Positions 46,575 through 52,101 of a DNA stretch of 52,101 nucleotides are shown piece by piece. The notes under the pieces are model-generated. The model saw only the letters and a list, made by a program, of their open reading frames with translations, made no database searches and had not been told where the DNA came from. Position numbers and translations under genes: made by a program. The DNA is taken from positions 1 to 52,101 of IMG/VR virus record IMGVR_UViG_3300014933_000056; one strand, written 5' to 3'. This DNA is from a virus. Positions within the stretch are counted from its first letter, which is position 1, and the number at the start of each line of letters is the position of its first letter.

Positions 46575-49500
46575 TTAAGCTCCATCATTAGTTTCAATTT
46601 TCAAGTCAGTCTTTTGAGGTTTAATATTGACTACTTTATTGGTAGGAATAGTTGCACCTTTTTTGTCACGCTCATAGATAGGCTTGCCTTTAGCATTGAC
46701 AGTCATTTTTTCTTTTGGATCGTAGTGAACAAAAAATCCATTGGAATCAATGTGGGCTTCATTCATTTTTCCAGTGGCTTTCTTGTTTTTAAGGCCAACA
46801 ATAACACCATGCTCACCTTCTGGCTGCATATCTAGAGGCCTAAAGTCATGACTATCACCATTGATAACTTTGAATTTATGCCCAGTTTCTTCATCGTGTA
46901 CATACTCAGGCAAATGAGTTTTATGACTAAACGCCATCGCTACGTTGTCGCCACCTAACAAACGCTTACGCATCTGCTTCCAATTGGAGTTTTCATTCTC
47001 AACGCCATCTTGGCTAACGCCAGTGCTTGAGTATGTGTAGTGATGGTTTGGAGCAATAGGGTTTGTATTGTTCTTGGTGTAATCGTAGAAAGTTACATCA
47101 GGATGAGCATTGATAATCGCTTTATGCACTCGTGGATTAATGTCTGACAATATATTCAAACGTAAACCTAAGTGATTGCCATTGGCGCCAGCCATATCTT
47201 TAGCGGCTTGAATCTCATCATGTAATTTAACGGCAAAAGAATGAGGGTCATTTAAAAACGCTTGAGTCTTATTCAAACTGTTTAATCTTGGCCCTTTAAA
47301 CTCACTTAGGTCTTGACCACCACCCAGCTTAAAGTAATTACCTGACGTCTTGCCTAAGCACTCTGCTTTGCACGATGGTGAATTAGGGCAGGTATTAAAA
47401 CCGCTCTGCTCATATGCAGGCGCTAAGGCCACGCCGGTATTCTCAACTCCACGATTATCAGGCAGCTTAATCGGCTCTTCATTTTTGCCGGTTTCGGTCT
47501 TGAGCAACTTGGCATTCTTACCTAATAAATCCTTAACCTTACCGTCACCAGTGTGACCAATAAACTTACCAACAGCCTTGGCTGCCTTAGCACTGTTGGC
47601 GATACGATCTTCATGCGACAAGCTTAAATGGTGCGCTATCGACTCATCAAATGCTTTAGAAAGATTCTTAATGCTGATCTTTTCTGGATCATATGGCGTG
47701 AACTCAGGCTCTTTCTTCGGCTGTTGATTAGCAGCCTTAATAGCAAATGTCCTGCGTTTAGTTGGCTGACCACCTTCTGCCATTCCGGCTGGTTTCATCG
47801 CCTGCAACGCCTGACCCTGCGGTGTCAGCGACAGCATATTCCCCATCTGTTGCTGCGGCGTGCCTCCCTGCTCGGGTGCTGGCGTGCCTTGCGGGGAAGG
47901 GTTAGGCTGCAGGTCTTGGTCTGGCTGTTGAGCCATCATCTGTTGACCTTGCTGAGTATTGTCCTGATCAATCCCACCTACAGGCAAGCCGTTGCTATCA
48001 GCCACGCCACCCACGGGCATGAAGTTGTTCTGCGTTGGGTTAGGGCTGATGTAAGTCTTGGGGTTCATATCCACAGCCTGATCAACACCAATGCTATCTA
48101 AGTAGTTTGGATTCTTGCGCTGATTAAGCTGCACGCGCATTTGCGCTAGTGTAGGTGTGTTCATTGAACCGCCCTCTGCTTTGTGAATGATGCCGCCATT
48201 GGCATAAGGAACTTCTCTGCGCTGCATAATCTCGTCTCTCTCTCTATTCGCTCTTAATGGCAATCCATGTTCCTTGCCTTCATTAATAGCGCGATTGATT
48301 AGATCAAGCAGTTCTTTATTCTTAGGGTGCAACGCAGCTTGTCTTTGCGCTTCCCAGTTCTTTGCATAATCTTTACCGGTCTGTCCTGCTTCGTTCCTGC
48401 CGGTGCCGTTCCATGCCTCAGCCAAACTAATGCCAAGCCTGTCGGCTACAAGTTTCTTTGCGTTGATTGCAGATAAAAAGTTTTGGTCTTCAGGGTGAAG
48501 GTTATGAGTTTTTTTGAGCATGTCATCAAACTCTTTTTCCTTCTTACTGCCAAGCCATACACTGCTATGCCCAAGGTCTGTCCTGCCTTCCTTCAACATA
48601 AAGGCTGCAGCCTCTTCAGGCGTAAACGATGGATAGCCATGCTTCTGTGCTGCGCCAAGTAGTCGTGCATGCCGATACAACTCTTGCACCGCCTTTGATG
48701 AGTCTGTGTAACTATCAGATGTAGCAGGATCTGGATTGCGAGGATTGTATTGATCGCCGCCAGTGTAAATTCTTCGTATAGGCAGCGTCTCCAAACCTTC
48801 TTTTCCACCGAACTTGCCGGTTGGGTCAGCTCGATAAGCTTTAATACCGGTAGGCAAATCAGACGGGCGCGTCGATCTAGGTAGTGACCGTAGCGGGTCT
48901 TGCATTAGCTTAATATCGGTCTGCCCGTATCTGTCTAAATCCATTGGCAGCTCAGCGCGGTCATACACTTCTTTTCTAAATCCTAATGCATTCACAACCG
49001 GCCTAGTGAATGGCAGCGTCTCAACTAATGAATTAATGAACGAGCCACCAGTAGCCATGCCAATGATGCCACCCTTGGCTTTGGTAATGTCAGGGTCGTT
49101 GATGTCGTATGTGCCACGGTTGCCTACGGCTGACTTGATTCGCTTGGGGTCGAACACGCCAAGATTCTTGACGCCCTGCTCATTCATGTATGCGCCATCG
49201 AAGCCAAGGCGTTTGGCTATGCCCATCACCAGAGGGTCTTCGATAACATCCCAGTTGCCAGAGCGGAGTTGCTTGCGGATCTTTTCGGAGCCAGCATTGA
49301 TCCATGCCGGTATCTCAGGGCTTTTGCCTGATAGCTTTGATAGCTCATCCGTCATTACGTCAAGGTGATCAGCATTCTCAAAGTCAAATGGCTTGCGTAC
49401 CTGAACGTGTACAGGGTAAACAGCGCCCGACATAAAGTCAGAGTCTTTCGCGTCCCCGGCATACAAGTTGGAAAACTTAGGGTCTGGCGATACAAACGTC

Positions 49501-49694
49501 ATGCCGCGAAGGCCGTTCTTGAATTCTTTTATGCCCTCGCCGCTTGGCCTATGCTCAGGGTGAAACATCTTGCCCGGTGGGTAGTGTCTCGAACCGTGAT
49601 ACATGCGGCGCTTCTCAGCAGACTCCTGCAAGAACTTACCCTTGCCCTTAACAAGCAGCTCGGCGGTCATCTGATCGATTGTAGGTTTCTTCAT
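46575..49694 (-). CDS. Polyvalent protein: ADP-ribosyltransferase-like N-terminus, gp88-like C-terminus
   Basis: A 1039-residue multi-domain protein. Residues ~28-205 resemble the ART-PolyVal fold: MYHGSRHYPPG, GLRGMTFVSPDPKFSNLYAG, YPVHVQVRKPFDF, LGFDGAYMNEQG and FDPKRIKSAVGNRGTYDINDPDI. A linker with GG motifs (KAKGGIIGMATGGS) follows, then a second helical domain, YANGGIIHKAEGGS and a Gln/Pro-rich disordered part. The C-terminal ~300 residues resemble phage gp88-like proteins (NTCPNSPSCKAECLGKTSG, LNKTQAFLNDPHSFAVKLHDEIQAA, GLRLNILSDINPR). Polyvalent proteins are co-injected effectors that modify host proteins early. Activity is inferred. Confidence 0.7.
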   Translation of the reverse strand: MKKPTIDQMTAELLVKGKGKFLQESAEKRRMYHGSRHYPPGKMFHPEHRPSGEGIKEFKNGLRGMTFVSPDPKFSNLYAGDAKDSDFMSGAVYPVHVQVRKPFDFENADHLDVMTDELSKLSGKSPEIPAWINAGSEKIRKQLRSGNWDVIEDPLVMGIAKRLGFDGAYMNEQGVKNLGVFDPKRIKSAVGNRGTYDINDPDITKAKGGIIGMATGGSFINSLVETLPFTRPVVNALGFRKEVYDRAELPMDLDRYGQTDIKLMQDPLRSLPRSTRPSDLPTGIKAYRADPTGKFGGKEGLETLPIRRIYTGGDQYNPRNPDPATSDSYTDSSKAVQELYRHARLLGAAQKHGYPSFTPEEAAAFMLKEGRTDLGHSSVWLGSKKEKEFDDMLKKTHNLHPEDQNFLSAINAKKLVADRLGISLAEAWNGTGRNEAGQTGKDYAKNWEAQRQAALHPKNKELLDLINRAINEGKEHGLPLRANRERDEIMQRREVPYANGGIIHKAEGGSMNTPTLAQMRVQLNQRKNPNYLDSIGVDQAVDMNPKTYISPNPTQNNFMPVGGVADSNGLPVGGIDQDNTQQGQQMMAQQPDQDLQPNPSPQGTPAPEQGGTPQQQMGNMLSLTPQGQALQAMKPAGMAEGGQPTKRRTFAIKAANQQPKKEPEFTPYDPEKISIKNLSKAFDESIAHHLSLSHEDRIANSAKAAKAVGKFIGHTGDGKVKDLLGKNAKLLKTETGKNEEPIKLPDNRGVENTGVALAPAYEQSGFNTCPNSPSCKAECLGKTSGNYFKLGGGQDLSEFKGPRLNSLNKTQAFLNDPHSFAVKLHDEIQAAKDMAGANGNHLGLRLNILSDINPRVHKAIINAHPDVTFYDYTKNNTNPIAPNHHYTYSSTGVSQDGVENENSNWKQMRKRLLGGDNVAMAFSHKTHLPEYVHDEETGHKFKVINGDSHDFRPLDMQPEGEHGVIVGLKNKKATGKMNEAHIDSNGFFVHYDPKEKMTVNAKGKPIYERDKKGATIPTNKVVNIKPQKTDLKIETNDGA

Positions 49695-49706
49695 GACGCA
49701 ATTATC

Positions 49707-49829
49707 CTATCCATTTGCAATCTGAACAACGCCCATCACCTTGGCATATTCCAAGGCTCTCGCAACTGCGCTTGGGTCTTGCGCCACCGGATCCACTTGC
49801 GGAGGATGCCGATGGTCTGCTGCTCCCAT
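49707..49829 (-). CDS. Possible overlapping small protein, 40 aa
   Basis: A frame starting MGAADHRHPPQVDPVAQDPS and ending AVARALEYAKVMGVVQIANG overlaps the 74-residue gene by 94 bases. Its C-terminus looks more protein-like than the same DNA in the other frame. No clear ribosome site precedes it. It could be an independent gene or the real C-terminus of the upstream gene reached by frameshift. Confidence 0.35.
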   Translation of the reverse strand: MGAADHRHPPQVDPVAQDPSAVARALEYAKVMGVVQIANG

Positions 49830-49960
49830 ACGTCGTTGTTGGTGTGAACCGATACCTCAAAGGTATTGCCTGTGATCGATAGTCTGACACCATCAATGTG
49901 AAGGATCCTATTGAGGCCTTCAACGTCTTTTCCGAATTCGACATCTACGTTATCGCTCAT
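49736..49960 (-). CDS. Hypothetical protein, 74 aa
   Basis: The N-terminal half reads well as protein (MSDNVDVEFGKDVEGLNRIL..., GVRLSITGNTFEVSVHTNND). The last 25 residues are Trp/Arg-rich and look less natural, raising the frameshift question. It lies directly after the large terminase gene with palindrome copy 5 between. Function unknown. Confidence 0.5.
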   Translation of the reverse strand: MSDNVDVEFGKDVEGLNRILHIDGVRLSITGNTFEVSVHTNNDVWEQQTIGILRKWIRWRKTQAQLREPWNMPR

Positions 49961-49968
49961 GTTGGCTC

Positions 49969-49983
49969 AGTAATTAAATTACT
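49969..49983. repeat. Dispersed palindrome, copy 5
   Basis: AGTAATTAAATTACT lies between the large terminase stop and the next gene. A CCCTAC/GTAGGG hairpin covers the terminase stop codon just before it (on the minus strand). Confidence 0.8.
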
Positions 49984-49988
49984 CGACC

Positions 49989-51422
49989 CTACGCAGAGTA
50001 GGGATTCTCTCTGCCACGGTTATTGTAAATCTCTGCGTCGCTTATGTCTTCCTGCTCGATCTCATCCCGTGGTGGTGCATCGATGCTGATCCATCCGGCA
50101 TCCCGCAGGTAGCGCAGGCCTTGGCTGATACAGTCAACGAACTCGTCGTGCTCGGTGCCCTCAGGGAAGCTGCATATCTGGCTGACCATGCCCTCAGCCC
50201 AATCCCTCACGTATCCCTTGTTGACGCTGGACTCCGGCACCCATACCCGACCAGCCTTGATGATGTTAGCCACAATCGATAGGCGCTGGATCTTGTCAGC
50301 CCTGCCGGGGTTGTAGGCATGCACCGGTATGTGGGCACGCTGCAAGTCTTGGATCAGGCTGATGCCTGCGCTCTTGTCTTCCACAAGCACCAAGTCAACC
50401 AGCTTGCGGTCGCGGCCTTCGCCGTAGACCACCTCGTACTCTTCGATCACCTTGGGGCGCAGGTCAGGGTACTGCAAGTGCTCCTGCCAGCAATCCAGTA
50501 TCAGCACGGACATCCCACCATCCATCGGCTTGTAGACGCCCATGGTGATCGAGCCGGTCGGATCGTTGTAGGTCTTATCCGACGTCGCGCAATCGTAGCT
50601 CTGGATGATGTACTCGAACTTAGGGAAGGGCTTGCCGTTAGGCCACATACGGAACCACTCGCGCTTGACGATACCGCCGGCCTCGGGGTCGATCAGCTCC
50701 GCATGGATTTCCTGCTGGCCTAGCTTGGTGCCCTCGTATTGCAGGATCTGCTTCTGGAATGATTTGGCTAGGTTAGCCACGTTCACGTATGTACTGGCCT
50801 TGGTCACCACCACGTCGTCACCGTCGCGGCTAATCAGATCCATGATCAGTGGCTTAGGCTTCGGGGTGGTGGAAACAATTATCCGTGTGCGCTTACCGAG
50901 ACGTACCGCGAACTGGATCATGTCCCAGCTATCTTGTATGTAGTCCCACGCTGCCAGCTCATCGCACCAGCCACCGTGCCATTGACCACCACGGAAACGC
51001 TCAGGCTCGGAGGCCGGAATTCCCTTGATGAATGAGCCATTGATCAGCTTCAGCTCGTGCAGGGATTTGTTGTAGTCGGCGATAATCTCTTTGGGCGCCA
51101 CGTTAAGTAGGCCGCTATCGCCCTCAAAGCAGGTGCCACGTATGTCGCCGGAGGTCGGTGCGGATACCAGCCACCGGCTACCCGGCTCTTCCCATGCCCA
51201 TGCTAGTAACGTCTCAGCACTGGCTCGTGTCTTACCGGCACCACGGCCTGCAAGCATTAGCCAGATAGCCCATTCACTGCCGGGTGGCTCGATCTGGTGC
51301 TTGTGCGCCTTCTTGAGCCAATTCATCTGCCAATTGACTACCGCCTGATGAACAGGCGTGAGCTTACTAAACTCTTCTAAGAGTGTCGGCTCATCATCAA
51401 TGATGGCGTCGAAAGCGCTCAC
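49989..51422 (-). CDS. Terminase large subunit
   Basis: This 477-residue packaging motor has Walker A GRGAGKT (59-65) and Walker B WCDEL (Asp154, Glu155). The coupling motif is IIVSTTPKPK. The RNase H-like nuclease carries Asp277 (QSYDCAT), Glu348-Asp349 (VEDKSAG) and Asp430 (EFVDCISQGL). It uses ATP to pump DNA into the prohead and cuts the concatemer. The start overlaps the small subunit stop (ATGA). A hairpin covers its own stop codon (CCCTAC/GTAGGG). The family is sure. Confidence 0.95.
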   Translation of the reverse strand: MSAFDAIIDDEPTLLEEFSKLTPVHQAVVNWQMNWLKKAHKHQIEPPGSEWAIWLMLAGRGAGKTRASAETLLAWAWEEPGSRWLVSAPTSGDIRGTCFEGDSGLLNVAPKEIIADYNKSLHELKLINGSFIKGIPASEPERFRGGQWHGGWCDELAAWDYIQDSWDMIQFAVRLGKRTRIIVSTTPKPKPLIMDLISRDGDDVVVTKASTYVNVANLAKSFQKQILQYEGTKLGQQEIHAELIDPEAGGIVKREWFRMWPNGKPFPKFEYIIQSYDCATSDKTYNDPTGSITMGVYKPMDGGMSVLILDCWQEHLQYPDLRPKVIEEYEVVYGEGRDRKLVDLVLVEDKSAGISLIQDLQRAHIPVHAYNPGRADKIQRLSIVANIIKAGRVWVPESSVNKGYVRDWAEGMVSQICSFPEGTEHDEFVDCISQGLRYLRDAGWISIDAPPRDEIEQEDISDAEIYNNRGRENPYSA

Positions 51423-51754
51423 TCTGCCTGTCGCGCCATCTTCATAGACTTCAGCAACTCGCCAAATATATCGATGCTATGTTCCACAACTAGTGGGTTC
51501 TCATCATTACCGCTAATCTCAGTCCTCTGGAGTTTAGGGACATGATACTCAACCACCGATTGAAATAACTCAAATGCTTTGGCTGGATTTGGCTTGATGT
51601 CGTTTTCAATATCACCCTCAGCAACTCTATCGAGCCATTCAGTGAGCCTATGAGCGTTTCCATCAACGAATGCTGCTATGGCCTGTCTTGCCTCATTCGT
51701 AGCCTTGTTGGGCGTTCCAGCCTGTCTACCGCCTGTCTTCTTTCCTTCTGCCAT
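51419..51754 (-). CDS. Terminase small subunit
   Basis: A 111-residue protein starting AEGKKTGGRQAGTPNKATNEARQAIAAFVD, the well-known DNA-recognition signature of phage TerS ('GGRxxGTPNKxT'). The helical rest provides oligomerisation. It is coupled to TerL by a 4-base overlap. Upstream on the minus strand (51780-51810) the sequence TTGATAATGTTATCTAAAG resembles an extended -10 promoter, weaker than the three shared motif copies. Confidence 0.85.
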   Translation of the reverse strand: MAEGKKTGGRQAGTPNKATNEARQAIAAFVDGNAHRLTEWLDRVAEGDIENDIKPNPAKAFELFQSVVEYHVPKLQRTEISGNDENPLVVEHSIDIFGELLKSMKMARQAE

Positions 51755-51801
51755 GATCTATCCCTCTAAATTAATCTACTTTAGATAACATTATCAAATT
51801 A

Positions 51802-52101
51802 TTACAAGTATCTGTATTCACCAAATAGTTGTGGATTCTTGTTACCTGCATATCTTAATTTGTCTTTAATTCGTTTCACTATTTCAGTGTTTATTGAATT
51901 TTTATCGCAATCCTTTAGGAATTTAGTTATTGAACGGTTTAGTTCTCTTATCCGTTTAAGCATTGGATTAGATTTAATTTTAGCGTTTAGCGCATATGCG
52001 TTTTGTTTATTTGTCGCGGAATTACTTTTTGGCTGATCTCCACCATCAGCAAGATTCAGTATGTGACCTTGGCTGCGGTACTGAGCAATAACTTGAGTTT
52101 C
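51802..52101 (-). CDS. C-terminal part of a GIY-YIG endonuclease, 5' end outside the window
   Basis: An open frame of 99 codons enters from the right edge without a start and ends at TAA (51802-51804). Its first visible part, ETQVIAQYRSQGHILNLADG, matches the last motif of the GIY-YIG core (catalytic Glu then LN..DGG). After that come basic helical segments (MLKRIRELNRSITKFLKD, IVKRIKDKLRYAGNK). It is rich in A+T like the other endonucleases. It lies upstream of the terminase genes, so homing genes also flank the packaging module. Confidence 0.7.
   Translation of the reverse strand, partial: ETQVIAQYRSQGHILNLADGGDQPKSNSATNKQNAYALNAKIKSNPMLKRIRELNRSITKFLKDCDKNSINTEIVKRIKDKLRYAGNKNPQLFGEYRYL

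Noticed and set aside
49702-49944. Minus-strand frame of 80 codons overlapping the 74-residue gene
   Set aside because: Ser/Gly/Arg-rich low-complexity middle with no ribosome site; the other two frames look more natural.
1-52101. Circular closure of the window
   Set aside because: Joining the right end to the left end gives only a short continuation of the left partial gene and leaves the right partial GIY-YIG gene without its N-terminus. The ends are not an obvious junction.
1-52101. tRNA genes
   Set aside because: I found no cloverleaf with the expected D, anticodon and T arms by eye; a tRNAscan run would decide.

Overview
This window is most of the genome of a tailed double-stranded DNA phage. 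It carries a terminase, portal, scaffold, HK97-like major capsid protein, short-tail adaptors, tail fibres, a lysis cassette and replication genes. I see no tape measure, sheath or tail-tube gene. A P22-gp10-like stabilisation protein, gp4-like adaptors, a very large portal and several putative ejection proteins all point to a podovirus-like virion. The LAGC lipoprotein box, a GH24 lysozyme and a 3-TM holin point to a Gram-negative host. The small-gene repertoire resembles phages of Betaproteobacteria from freshwater or soil, but that host guess is weak. Both window ends cut through genes (1-149 and 51802-52101), so this is not a complete linear genome.

Layout. Positions 1-12047 read leftward and hold DNA metabolism and accessory genes in tightly coupled operons with ATGA, TGATG or TAATG junctions: RuvC-like resolvase, many tiny proteins, a 2OG-Fe(II) oxygenase-like protein, a TOPRIM primase, HNH and GIY-YIG endonucleases, an XRE-type protein, an SF2 helicase interrupted by an intein, a ParB-like protein and a small Cro/YdaS-like repressor. 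Positions 3238-4201 hold no credible gene but are dense in hairpins and repeats. Positions 12238-14224 are the only rightward operon: a putative single-strand-binding protein, a lipoprotein, a RecB-like nuclease and two small proteins. A strong hairpin terminator at 14223-14260 separates it from the convergent late operon.

Positions 14293-51754 form the leftward late region, transcribed from the terminase end: TerS, TerL, a polyvalent ADP-ribosyltransferase-like protein, portal, GroES-like protein, scaffold, capsid, KKGG-motif virion proteins, tail adaptors and fibres, lysis genes, gp10-like and gp4-like tail proteins, and finally ejection proteins, one with an M15 peptidase domain.

Most striking items: (1) an intein in the DECH box of the helicase, with a complete Vsr/DUF559-type endonuclease gene nested inside it in a different reading frame of the same strand; (2) a roughly 950-base structured gene-free region that may encode a large RNA, containing a compact promoter-operator-hairpin-terminator unit of about 150 nt; (3) a fossil primase N-terminus left beside an HNH gene; (4) a 13-bp palindrome present five times; (5) a promoter-like motif shared by three leftward operons. 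At least six homing-type endonucleases are present.
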